From: an uncultured Tenacibaculum sp.
GTDB lineage: Bacteria > Bacteroidota > Bacteroidia > Flavobacteriales > Flavobacteriaceae
Length of the DNA: 64,000 bases
Direction of reading: 5' to 3'
Assembly: GCF_947499065.1 (NCBI RefSeq)
Contig: NZ_CANMMT010000001.1
Span: 248,001-312,000, forward strand
Part shown: one piece after another, positions 1 through 8,432 of the stretch
Position numbering within the stretch: the stretch's first letter is position 1
How the letters are laid out: each line of letters starts with the position of its first letter
Position numbers and translations under genes: made by a program
The notes under the pieces: generated by a model
What the model was told of the DNA's origin: nothing
What the model saw: the letters and a program-made list of their open reading frames with translations, nothing else
Database searches by the model: none

Positions 1-1088
1 AAAAACGTTTGGCTAACGTTGCTGTTGATATTGTAATGGACTCTGTTTCTGTTGCAACAACTTTTAAAGAAACTTTAGCTGAGAAAGGAATTATTTTTAT
101 GCCAATCTCAGAAGCAATACAAGAGCATCCTGAATTAGTTAAAAAATATATAGGTTCTGTAGTTCCAACAACAGATAACTTTTATGCAGCATTAAATTCA
201 GCAGTTTTTTCTGATGGATCATTCTGTTATATTCCAAAAGGAGTTCGTTGTCCAATGGAATTATCTACTTATTTTAGAATTAACGAAGGTGGTACAGGGC
301 AATTTGAAAGAACTTTAGTAGTAGCTGATAAAGGAAGTTATGTTTCTTACTTAGAAGGATGTACTGCACCTCAACGTGATGAAAATCAATTACACGCAGC
401 CGTTGTTGAATTAATCGCAATGGATGATGCTGAAATTAAATACTCTACAGTACAAAACTGGTTCCCAGGTGATGCTGAAGGTAAAGGAGGAGTTTTCAAC
501 TTTGTAACTAAAAGAGGTATTTGCGAAACCAATGCTAAAATTTCTTGGACACAAGTAGAAACTGGATCTGCAGTAACATGGAAATACCCAAGTTGTGTAT
601 TAAAAGGAAATAATTCTGTAGGGGAGTTTTACTCAATTGCAGTAACTAATAATCACCAACAAGCAGATACTGGAACAAAAATGATTCACTTAGGAAAAAA
701 CACTAAGTCAACCATTATTTCAAAAGGTATATCTGCAGGAAAATCACAAAACAGCTACCGTGGATTAGTACAAATTAATTCAAGAGCTGAAAATGCACGT
801 AACTTCTCTCAATGTGATTCTTTATTAATGGGTAATGAGTGTGGAGCACATACATTCCCTTATATAGAAGCGAAAAATAAATCGGCACAAATAGAGCACG
901 AGGCTACTACAAGTAAAATTGGTGAAGATCAATTATTTTATTGTAACCAACGTGGAATTGATACCGAAAAAGCAATAGCATTAATTGTAAACGGATTTAG
1001 TAAAGAAGTATTAAATAAGTTACCAATGGAATTTGCTGTTGAAGCACAAAAATTATTAGAAATTAGTTTAGAAGGAAGTGTAGGTTAA
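1..1088 (+). CDS. sufB: Fe-S cluster assembly scaffold SufB (5' partial)
   Basis: SufB is the scaffold subunit of the cytosolic SufBCD complex, on which iron-sulfur clusters are built before transfer to apoproteins. The frame is open from base 3 through the window edge, and the first possible start in view (TTG at 9) lies inside the conserved core, so about 120 N-terminal residues are missing. Visible family blocks include the [19 protein letters not shown] segment and, near the C-terminus, [11 protein letters not shown] with its conserved Cys, then [13 protein letters not shown] and the usual SLEGSVG ending. sufC follows after 103 bp and sufD after that, which confirms the assignment. The function is established for the family; nothing in the visible part looks defective. 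Confidence 0.97.
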   Translation, partial: KRLANVAVDIVMDSVSVATTFKETLAEKGIIFMPISEAIQEHPELVKKYIGSVVPTTDNFYAALNSAVFSDGSFCYIPKGVRCPMELSTYFRINEGGTGQFERTLVVADKGSYVSYLEGCTAPQRDENQLHAAVVELIAMDDAEIKYSTVQNWFPGDAEGKGGVFNFVTKRGICETNAKISWTQVETGSAVTWKYPSCVLKGNNSVGEFYSIAVTNNHQQADTGTKMIHLGKNTKSTIISKGISAGKSQNSYRGLVQINSRAENARNFSQCDSLLMGNECGAHTFPYIEAKNKSAQIEHEATTSKIGEDQLFYCNQRGIDTEKAIALIVNGFSKEVLNKLPMEFAVEAQKLLEISLEGSVG

Positions 1089-1115
1089 AATTTAATTGAT
1101 TTTAACCACTAAGTT

Positions 1116-1137
1116 AAGTTGTTATTTAACACAACTT
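1116..1137 (+). other. Hairpin in the sufB-sufC spacer
   Basis: A 7-bp inverted repeat (AAGTTGT / ACAACTT) with an 8-nt loop lies in the 103-bp gap between sufB and sufC. No T-tract follows, so it does not look like a terminator. It could protect a processed 3' end or tune the ratio of scaffold to ATPase; this is inference. Confidence 0.35.
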
Positions 1138-1191
1138 TACCCAAAACAAAATAAAAAAACACGTAGCAATAGCTAACATAACATAAGAACA

Positions 1192-1944
1192 ATGTTAAAA
1201 ATAGAAAACTTACACGCACAGGTAGAAGACAAAGACATTCTAAAAGGAATTAATTTAGAAGTTAAAGCTGGAGAGGTACATGCTATCATGGGACCAAATG
1301 GTGCAGGAAAAAGTACTTTATCATCTGTAATTGCAGGTAATGAAAATTATGAAGTTACTTCTGGAAACATCGAGTTAGAAGGTGAAGATATTAGCGAATT
1401 AGCTCCTGAAGAAAGAGCGCATGCAGGAGTATTTTTATCATTCCAATATCCAGTAGAAATTCCTGGTGTTACTGTAACTAACTTTATTAAAACAGCTATT
1501 AACGAATCTCGTAAAGCACAAGGTTTAGAAGAAATGCCTGCGAAAGACATGCTAAAAAAGATTCGTGAAAAATCTGAATTATTAGAAATTGATAGAAAAT
1601 TCTTATCTCGTTCTTTAAATGAAGGTTTTTCTGGAGGAGAGAAGAAACGTAATGAAATTTTCCAAATGGCTATGTTAGAGCCTAAATTAGCAATCTTAGA
1701 TGAAACAGATTCTGGTTTAGATATCGATGCATTACGTATTGTTGCTAATGGTGTAAACAAATTAAAATCTGAAAACAACGCAGTTGTAGTTATTACACAC
1801 TACCAACGTTTATTAGATTATATAGTTCCTGATTATGTACACGTTTTACATGATGGTAAAATTGTAAAAACAGGTGACGCTTCTTTAGCTTTAAAGCTTG
1901 AAGAAAAAGGATACGATTGGATTAAAGAAGAGGTAAACTCATAA
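1192..1944 (+). CDS. sufC: Fe-S cluster assembly ATPase SufC
   Basis: SufC is the ABC-type ATPase of the SufBCD complex. It is soluble and drives the conformational change that exposes the cluster assembly site on SufB/SufD. The 250-residue protein has a Walker [10 protein letters not shown] at residues 34-42, a family-typical signature FSGGEKKRNE, a Walker B with the SufC-specific DETDSGLD, and a switch histidine in VVVITHYQRLL. Its length matches the family. sufD starts 29 bp downstream, so the two are almost certainly co-transcribed. There are no membrane segments, as expected for this non-transport ABC ATPase. Confidence 0.98.
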   Translation: MLKIENLHAQVEDKDILKGINLEVKAGEVHAIMGPNGAGKSTLSSVIAGNENYEVTSGNIELEGEDISELAPEERAHAGVFLSFQYPVEIPGVTVTNFIKTAINESRKAQGLEEMPAKDMLKKIREKSELLEIDRKFLSRSLNEGFSGGEKKRNEIFQMAMLEPKLAILDETDSGLDIDALRIVANGVNKLKSENNAVVVITHYQRLLDYIVPDYVHVLHDGKIVKTGDASLALKLEEKGYDWIKEEVNS

Positions 1945-1973
1945 TTAGTTGGATTCAACTAAACATTGAAAGA

Positions 1974-3287
1974 ATGGAGTTAAAAGAGAAATTATTATCA
2001 TCATATGTAGCCTTTGAAAATGGATTGAATGTTAATTCTGATATTCATGATATTCGTACAAAAGCGTTACAAGAGTTTGAAAAATTAGGATTTCCTACAA
2101 AGAAATTAGAGGCTTGGAAATACACTTCTTTAAATTCAGTTTTAAAAGAAGATTATAGCTTATTTCCAGAACATGATATTGCCATAGAATTAGCTGATGT
2201 AAAGAAATATTTTATTCACGATATAGATAGTTATAAGATTATTTTTATCGATGGTAAATACAGCTCTTTCTTATCGGAAACAACACACGATGGTATGGAT
2301 GTATGCTTACTTTCAGCAGCATTATCTAAACCTAAGTACAAACCTGTAATTGAAAACTATTTCAATAAAATAGCTAAGCAAGATAATTTAACATCTTTAA
2401 ATACTGCTTTTGCTACTGAAGGTGCATTTATTCATATTCCTAGAAACGTAGAAGTTGAAAAACCAATACAGATTATCAACTTTACAACTGGAAAGGAAGA
2501 TGCTACTATGATTCAACCAAGAAACTTAGTAGTAGCTGAACGCAATGCACATGTTCAAATTATTGAGCGTCATCAAAGTTTAACAGATAACCCAGTTCTT
2601 ACTAATGTGGTTACTGAAATTTTTACTGATACACATTCAACTGTTGATTATTATAAAATTCAGAACGATAATGATAACGCTTCTTTAGTAGATAATACTT
2701 ACATAGAGCAACAATCGGAAAGTGTTTGTTCTGTACATACTTTCTCTTTTGGAGGAAATATTACACGTAATAACTTAAATTTCTACCAAAAAGGAGAGCG
2801 TATTGATTCTATTTTAAAAGGAATTACAATTATTGAAGGAAAACAACACGTTGACCACCACACTTTAGTTCACCATATAGAACCAAACTGTGAGAGTCAC
2901 CAAGACTACAAAGGTATTTATGGAGGTCGTTCTACTGGTGTTTTCAACGGTAAAGTTATTGTTGAGAAAGAAGCTCAAAAAACGAACGCTTATCAACAAA
3001 ACAATAATGTTTTAATTAGCGACAAAGCAACGATAAATGCAAAACCTCAATTAGAGATTTTTGCCGATGATGTAAAATGTTCTCATGGTTGTACTATTGG
3101 GCAATTAGATGAACAAGCATTGTTCTATATGCAACAACGTGGTATTCCTAAAAAAGAAGCTCGTGCATTATTAATGTATGCTTTTGCTAATACTGTATTG
3201 GAAAGTGTAAAAATACCTGAAGTTAAAAAGAGAATTAATAAATTAATAGCTAACAAATTAGGTGTTAATATTGGTTTCGACTTATAA
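1974..3287 (+). CDS. sufD: Fe-S cluster assembly protein SufD
   Basis: SufD is the SufB paralogue that forms a SufB-SufD heterodimer and contributes ligands to the nascent cluster. The 437-residue protein has the SufBD core from about residue 140, with AFIHIPRNVEVEKPIQI, then VDHHTLVHHIEPNCESHQDYKG, then the C-terminal DDVKCSHGCTIGQLDEQALFYMQQRGI region, which contains the conserved His known to matter for assembly. The start ATG at 1974 is 29 bp after sufC. A strong terminator follows the stop directly, so sufS, which often continues this operon in relatives, is not immediately downstream here. Confidence 0.96.
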   Translation: MELKEKLLSSYVAFENGLNVNSDIHDIRTKALQEFEKLGFPTKKLEAWKYTSLNSVLKEDYSLFPEHDIAIELADVKKYFIHDIDSYKIIFIDGKYSSFLSETTHDGMDVCLLSAALSKPKYKPVIENYFNKIAKQDNLTSLNTAFATEGAFIHIPRNVEVEKPIQIINFTTGKEDATMIQPRNLVVAERNAHVQIIERHQSLTDNPVLTNVVTEIFTDTHSTVDYYKIQNDNDNASLVDNTYIEQQSESVCSVHTFSFGGNITRNNLNFYQKGERIDSILKGITIIEGKQHVDHHTLVHHIEPNCESHQDYKGIYGGRSTGVFNGKVIVEKEAQKTNAYQQNNNVLISDKATINAKPQLEIFADDVKCSHGCTIGQLDEQALFYMQQRGIPKKEARALLMYAFANTVLESVKIPEVKKRINKLIANKLGVNIGFDL

Positions 3288-3306
3288 TATCAGATTATAA
3301 AAAATA

Positions 3307-3343
3307 AAACAGCCCTCTTAGAAATTAAGAGGGCTGTTTCTTT
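3307..3343 (+). terminator. Intrinsic terminator of suf operon
   Basis: A 14-bp stem (AAACAGCCCTCTTA / TAAGAGGGCTGTTT) with a 5-nt loop starts 20 bp after the sufD stop and ends in a T-rich stretch. The minus-strand protease gene ends at 3357, so the hairpin may stop transcription from both sides. Confidence 0.9.
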
Positions 3344-3356
3344 TATGAATTATTCT

Positions 3357-5852
3357 CTATTCTATCACAAATCGTTTACTAGTTTTAGTAAACTTATTTT
3401 CTAATCTTAAAATATAGATTCCTGAATTCAGTTTATCGATATTAATTGTTTTTTCTTCAGATAAACTTCCTTCTTTCAATACTTGTCCTAATACATTTAC
3501 CACTTTATAAGATGCATTTGAAAAATTTCTTTCTGGCCCAACTAATTGTAATAATTTGCCTTTTTTAATAGGGTTTGGAGCAATATTAACTGATGTAAAG
3601 ATTCCTTCATCTTCATCTCCTAAAATATCTACTCTAATATCAAATAATTCAGTAGCTATTACATTTGAACTTTCACATGATCCTTCATAAATTTTTACAT
3701 TGCTAAATGTAGAGTTATTTCCAGAACCACCATCGTTATCGTTTATAAACACTAATCTATCCATAGCACCAGTATAAGAACTACCAACAGGAATTACATA
3801 TTTCTTGGTTCCACTTGCATAATTATCAAAATTGGTGATTCCATAATTTTGTGTACCATGAACTTTAAAATATCTACTTGATGTTAAAGTATTATCGTTT
3901 TCAAAACCTATACCATGGATTTCTCCTTGAGAAGTACTACTAAATTCAAACTCAATCACAGTATTAGCTGTAACTGTATAATTTAAAGAAATATACTTCC
4001 AAGTATTATTTGTCAAGGTTAATGAAGCTCCTCCAGAACCTACAGAATAATTACCTGAGCTATCTTGATTAGAAAAAGAAGTAATTGTATAGTCATTAAA
4101 GTTTAATGATGAACATCCTGAACTTCCTCCTCCAGAAGTTAATGCTAAATTATCTATAGCTATATCACTAGACCAACCAGCTCCTGTTGTACCAACAAAT
4201 CTTAATCTTACTTCATTTTGACCTACATATGAGCTCAAGTTTACGGATTGATTATTCCATTGATTTCCTTTATTTCCAGAATCACTCCATAAACTAGTCC
4301 AACTAGTACCATTTGTAGAAGCTTCTAATTTTAAAGAACCTACATTGGTACCGTACATATGATTACTAAAAGTAAATGTTGCAGAACTTACTCCTGACAA
4401 ATTAAAACAAGGACTTTCTAAAATAGCCGTAGCATTTGCCCCTATTTGACCAGGACTACTATTATTAGAAGCCTCTAAAAACATATAATAATTACCATCA
4501 GCACCAGAACTAGGTCCAGTTCCTGTTGATGGTGTTCCTGAAGCATCTCTTACCCAATTACCATCATCTCCAGTAGCTTGTGTCCATCCATCTCCTGTTT
4601 CAAAACTTTGAGCATAAGGAAAAGAATTTACAGTACTAGAACATCCGGTTGGATTACCTCCACCACCACTACCTACACCATTTGCAGGCATAGAACTACC
4701 AATAGCACTAATTAAATCGTCGCTTCTTCCATAAGACCCATTAGGACAAAATCCTGTATTATGAATAGCTACAACAAAATTTGTGTTATAATCAATTACT
4801 GGCGAACCTGAACTTCCGCCCTCTGTATCTGCATAATAATTCATTCTTTTTCCTGCTCCTCCAGCATTTCCGCAACTTCCCACACAAGAAACTTCTGAAA
4901 AACCAGTATCGGTATTCACAGAAATTTCTTTTCTTCTTCCTCCTGGGTGTTGTGGAATATAAATTCGGTCACCTACAGATGATACTGTTGGGCTAATACT
5001 TAAATAACCATATGTACTAGTTGGATTAGTAGGTAACTTTACCAAAGTATAATCTAAACTAGAACTTGTTTTTACAAAAGTAGCTGAAGATGCTACTACA
5101 TTTTGAGTAGCACTCGCAGAACCCGTACAACTTTGATATTGATAGTTGAAAATAAAATCTGTGTTTTGAGCATCAGATGAAGAACCAATACAGTGATTAT
5201 TGGTCATTAAGTGACCTTCACTACCTAATAGCCAACCTGTACAACTTGAACTACCATTAATTATTAGTCTACATACAGCCTTTGCTTTTTCATACATATC
5301 TGTTCCACTATAACAAGCTATTCGCTCTTTATTATCGCTAGAACAAATAGATTTTCCTTGATGCTTTTCTACTGCTTTTATTAGCTTATTTGGGGTAAAT
5401 CCATAGGCAACTTTAGCAATTTCAAATCCATTGTATTTACCTACATTTCCAGATGAATATAAGCGAACTTCAACTTTATCATCAAATAATACTTTTGACC
5501 AAAAATTGCTAATTGTTGTCATACTATTGTCAACAATTTTTCCTTTTCCACCATATATCAATGATTCTTTATTTTTTGCTCCAATTATTTCTAGGTAATC
5601 ACCTGGAGCTAAATCAAAATTTTTAAAGTACAACTTAATGTAAGATGAGTTTTTAGAATAAAACTCTTTGCTATACACTAATTCCTTTTTTTGTTGATCT
5701 GAACTTTTCTTTTTAAACTTTTGATAGGTTTTTGTAATCTTGATGTCTGAGTCAAACTCATCACCTATTTTAAAAGCTTTTTGGGCATTTACGACTAATG
5801 CACTTAGAAAGATTAGGGCACAAAGTACCCCTTTGAAAAGATAATTTTTCAT
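3357..5852 (-). CDS. Secreted trypsin-like serine endopeptidase with T9SS sorting domain
   Basis: This is an exported protease of 831 residues. A signal peptide covers residues 1-23 (ending VNAQ), followed by a propeptide-like segment to about 180. The trypsin-fold domain spans roughly 190-390 and has a complete catalytic triad: His220 in TNNHC, Asp267 in SLDYTLVKL, and Ser348 in GGSSGSP. Many cysteines suggest disulfides, and the layout resembles lysyl endopeptidases. A MAM-like or jelly-roll domain (about 410-570) and a second beta domain (about 580-725) follow. The last 75 residues form a type A T9SS sorting domain with NIAPNPIKKG and the GIYILRLE block. It is probably released or surface-bound through type IX secretion and acts in protein degradation. 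The exact cleavage specificity is not readable from sequence. Confidence 0.9.
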   Translation of the reverse strand: MKNYLFKGVLCALIFLSALVVNAQKAFKIGDEFDSDIKITKTYQKFKKKSSDQQKKELVYSKEFYSKNSSYIKLYFKNFDLAPGDYLEIIGAKNKESLIYGGKGKIVDNSMTTISNFWSKVLFDDKVEVRLYSSGNVGKYNGFEIAKVAYGFTPNKLIKAVEKHQGKSICSSDNKERIACYSGTDMYEKAKAVCRLIINGSSSCTGWLLGSEGHLMTNNHCIGSSSDAQNTDFIFNYQYQSCTGSASATQNVVASSATFVKTSSSLDYTLVKLPTNPTSTYGYLSISPTVSSVGDRIYIPQHPGGRRKEISVNTDTGFSEVSCVGSCGNAGGAGKRMNYYADTEGGSSGSPVIDYNTNFVVAIHNTGFCPNGSYGRSDDLISAIGSSMPANGVGSGGGGNPTGCSSTVNSFPYAQSFETGDGWTQATGDDGNWVRDASGTPSTGTGPSSGADGNYYMFLEASNNSSPGQIGANATAILESPCFNLSGVSSATFTFSNHMYGTNVGSLKLEASTNGTSWTSLWSDSGNKGNQWNNQSVNLSSYVGQNEVRLRFVGTTGAGWSSDIAIDNLALTSGGGSSGCSSLNFNDYTITSFSNQDSSGNYSVGSGGASLTLTNNTWKYISLNYTVTANTVIEFEFSSTSQGEIHGIGFENDNTLTSSRYFKVHGTQNYGITNFDNYASGTKKYVIPVGSSYTGAMDRLVFINDNDGGSGNNSTFSNVKIYEGSCESSNVIATELFDIRVDILGDEDEGIFTSVNIAPNPIKKGKLLQLVGPERNFSNASYKVVNVLGQVLKEGSLSEEKTINIDKLNSGIYILRLENKFTKTSKRFVIE

Positions 5853-5907
5853 TTTTGAAGGGTTTTGGTTAATTTAAATCTAAATTACTAATAATCAGCA
5901 CAATAAA

Positions 5908-5915
5908 CAAAGTTA
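5908..5915 (-). promoter_or_regulatory. Probable -7 element for the serine protease gene
   Basis: The minus strand reads TAACTTTG, a perfect match to the Bacteroidota -7 consensus TAnnTTTG, 56 bp before the start codon. No TTG lies at the expected -33 distance, so only the -7 box is supported. Confidence 0.4.
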
Positions 5916-5948
5916 AAAATTAATTTTTAGCCTAAAAAAGCCAAAATC

Positions 5949-7262
5949 CTACTGTTTACAAGAGTTTTCAACCTCTCTTAAAATTTTATCTATCTTACTT
6001 TTTGACAAGAAGTTTCCTTTAACAAATACACCAGCTATTTTCCTTGTATTTGTAATATTTTCTAAAGGGTTATCTTCCAATAAAACCAAATTTGCATTCT
6101 TACCTTCACTAACACTTCCTTCTTCTGAAATAGCATTAAAATATCTTGCAGGAATTATAGTTGCAGTTTTTAAAGTTTCATAAGTTGTTAAACCTGATTT
6201 ATTAATAAACTCAAGTTCTGTATGCAATGAAAAACCTGGTAAGAATAAACCATAAGTATCGCTACTTGTTAATAAAGGAACTCCTTCGTTATGTAATAAC
6301 TTAGTAAACATTTGTTGCCATTGTAACTCTTTTGCTAAACGCTTTAATGATTTTTTTGAAGTAAACCATTCATACTTACGATAATGAACACTATCTGAAA
6401 CCCAATAATCTTTATAGTAGTTTGGCAAATATTTCAACTCTTCTTTTTTAAGTAGTTTATCATGCCTATCATTATCAGCATAATTACTAATCATATCGAA
6501 TATTCCTAATGTTGGTGACACATACACTCCACTCGTTTTAATTTGTTTAGCAGCTTTTTTCAAAAAAACTGAATTTTCTCTTTCTTTTTCAGAAAAGATA
6601 TTCATAAACTCTTCTATATGTGCTATCGATTTCATTCGTAAAGAATATTCTAAAGGCATTTTTCTTTGTCCATGACCAATTACTTCTAATTGATTTTTTT
6701 GCGCCTCTCTTAACAACTTTAAATAAATATTCTTAGGTAAGTTGTCAGCTAACTTTATATAATCATATCCTCTTTTTTTATGATATGAAACTACGGACAC
6801 TACTTCTTCTTCCGTTTTCAAATCTTTTCTTTGTAAATAGGGTCCTGTAGTATAATATTTAGGAGCAATGGTTAATTTTTCTGATAGCTTTTTGTTTTTA
6901 ATTTGATCTTGCTTTTTATCCTCAGCCATATTTCTTGCTGAAGTAATACCATTAGCTACTAATAACTTGAATTCATTTTTAATATCAGTTTGATTATGGA
7001 AATGCATTTCTGCAAATCCTGGCAGCAAATATTTATTAGTTCCTGTAATTAATGTATCATACTTCCAATTTAACAAAGATGAATTTGGTGCTATTTTTTC
7101 TATTCTGTTTTTATGAATAAGTACATTATAATTTTTCAGAATGGTATCTACATCCATTGGAATTATATGCACATTTTCTATAAGTGTTTTTTTGTTTTGA
7201 GCTTGACTATTTGTAATTACTATGAAGAAAAAAAGTAATATTTTAAAATTGAATTTTATCAT
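5949..7262 (-). CDS. Exported amidohydrolase family protein
   Basis: This 437-residue protein belongs to the metal-dependent amidohydrolase superfamily, in the imidazolonepropionase-like group. A signal peptide covers residues 1-21 (ending SQAQ), so it acts in the periplasm or outside. Metal-site motifs are visible: HFHNQTD after the first beta-sandwich strand, a candidate bridging Lys in YDYIKLADNL, the His in VIGHGQRK and SIAHIEEF, and the Asp in LTSSDTYG. The C-terminal part GSVSEGKNANLVLLEDNPLENI is typical of the family. The substrate cannot be assigned; members hydrolyse dipeptides, cyclic amides or lactones. It stands alone between the protease and the AraC regulator. Confidence 0.85.
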   Translation of the reverse strand: MIKFNFKILLFFFIVITNSQAQNKKTLIENVHIIPMDVDTILKNYNVLIHKNRIEKIAPNSSLLNWKYDTLITGTNKYLLPGFAEMHFHNQTDIKNEFKLLVANGITSARNMAEDKKQDQIKNKKLSEKLTIAPKYYTTGPYLQRKDLKTEEEVVSVVSYHKKRGYDYIKLADNLPKNIYLKLLREAQKNQLEVIGHGQRKMPLEYSLRMKSIAHIEEFMNIFSEKERENSVFLKKAAKQIKTSGVYVSPTLGIFDMISNYADNDRHDKLLKKEELKYLPNYYKDYWVSDSVHYRKYEWFTSKKSLKRLAKELQWQQMFTKLLHNEGVPLLTSSDTYGLFLPGFSLHTELEFINKSGLTTYETLKTATIIPARYFNAISEEGSVSEGKNANLVLLEDNPLENITNTRKIAGVFVKGNFLSKSKIDKILREVENSCKQ

Positions 7263-7265
7263 AAT

Positions 7266-7293
7266 GGTTTGCTTTAATTTTTCAGCAAACCTA
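7266..7293 (-). promoter_or_regulatory. Promoter/operator of the amidohydrolase gene
   Basis: The minus strand reads TAGGTTTG at 7293-7286, a match to the -7 consensus TAnnTTTG, 24 bp before the start codon. The same bases form one arm of an 8-bp perfect inverted repeat (GGTTTGCT at 7266-7273, AGCAAACC at 7284-7291) with a 10-nt spacer. A bound repressor, or a hairpin at the 5' end of the mRNA, are both possible. Confidence 0.4.
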
Positions 7294-7347
7294 ATTACAA
7301 CAAGGGTTTAAGGAGTTTAAAAATGTTAGATTCTAAGAAAACAATAC

Positions 7348-8430
7348 TTATTTATGTTGTTTTTGATACTCGCTCGGTGTGATTCCTGTATATTTTTTAA
7401 AAGCATTGAAAAACGTTGCCTTTGAATTAAAACCAACTTCTAAACCTATTGCTAATAAACTATAATTTGAAAAATCAGGATCTATCAACATTTCTTTTAC
7501 ATCCTCTACTCGATATTTATTAACTATATCTGAAAAGCTCTTATACGGACTTTCTTTTATTAGTTGAGATAAATAACCTGGGCTTATTCCTAGTTTTTCT
7601 GCTACAAAGTCTCTATTTAATTGTGAACTTCTATGAATATGTTCATCTGATAATAAACGAATAAACTCTTTTATTATCGGGTTTTCTATTAGTTCATTAG
7701 TTGCATTAACTTTTTTTGTTTTTAAATACTCTCTTATTTCATATTGATCGTTAGATAATTTAAATCGATAAATACCTATATAAATAACCCAGTACATCAA
7801 TAAAGAAACTCCTATCCATAAATAATTTAATGACTTGCGTTCTAAGTATAAAAACCTATGAAATTCCAATAGAAAACCATAAACTTCGATTAGTGCAAAA
7901 ATTACCCAAAATACTCGCAACCATTTTATAGTAGATTTTTGTGTTTTAACAAATAGTAACCAAAAGGAGGGCAGTAAAACAATAAAGGGAAAAATAATAG
8001 AACATAAACTTATTGCTTTATAAAAAAATGAAACTGAATCCTTTGTTATAAACGGCAGCTTATATAAGCCATAAATATTTTCTAAACTAACTATAATATT
8101 ACATATCGTTAATACTACAAATGGTAAAAAAAATAAGACTTTAGTTCTTTTATGTATAAAGCTTTTGTTAGCCTTATAAAAAAACAATAACAATGTTACA
8201 GGATACAAAAATTGCCATAAAAAAAAGTCTAAAAATTGGATTATAACAGGGTTTTTATTAAAATCCCAAAACCAATTATTTATACCGATAATAGATATAA
8301 CTATAAGTGTAATTCCCAAATATCTATTAGTTGAACTTCTTAAAAACTTAGAAAACAAAATTACTAAGCTTAACACAAAGCAATGTACTATAGCTATTAA
8401 AGTAAAAACTTCAAGATAGGATACAACCAT
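7348..8430 (-). CDS. Membrane-anchored AraC-family transcription regulator
   Basis: This 360-residue protein has an N-terminal half made of about seven hydrophobic helices (residues 1-225) and a C-terminal AraC-type DNA-binding domain (about 255-358). The latter has both helix-turn-helix units: VAEKLGISPGYLSQLIKES, and GLEVGFNSKATFFNAFKKYTGITPSEYQ as the recognition block. Such regulators probably sense a signal in or across the membrane while binding DNA at its inner face. The gene starts 2 bp after the stop of the upstream helicase gene, so the two share a transcript. The downstream amidohydrolase has its own promoter. The signal is unknown. Confidence 0.85.
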   Translation of the reverse strand: MVVSYLEVFTLIAIVHCFVLSLVILFSKFLRSSTNRYLGITLIVISIIGINNWFWDFNKNPVIIQFLDFFLWQFLYPVTLLLFFYKANKSFIHKRTKVLFFLPFVVLTICNIIVSLENIYGLYKLPFITKDSVSFFYKAISLCSIIFPFIVLLPSFWLLFVKTQKSTIKWLRVFWVIFALIEVYGFLLEFHRFLYLERKSLNYLWIGVSLLMYWVIYIGIYRFKLSNDQYEIREYLKTKKVNATNELIENPIIKEFIRLLSDEHIHRSSQLNRDFVAEKLGISPGYLSQLIKESPYKSFSDIVNKYRVEDVKEMLIDPDFSNYSLLAIGLEVGFNSKATFFNAFKKYTGITPSEYQKQHK

Positions 8431-8432
8431 TT

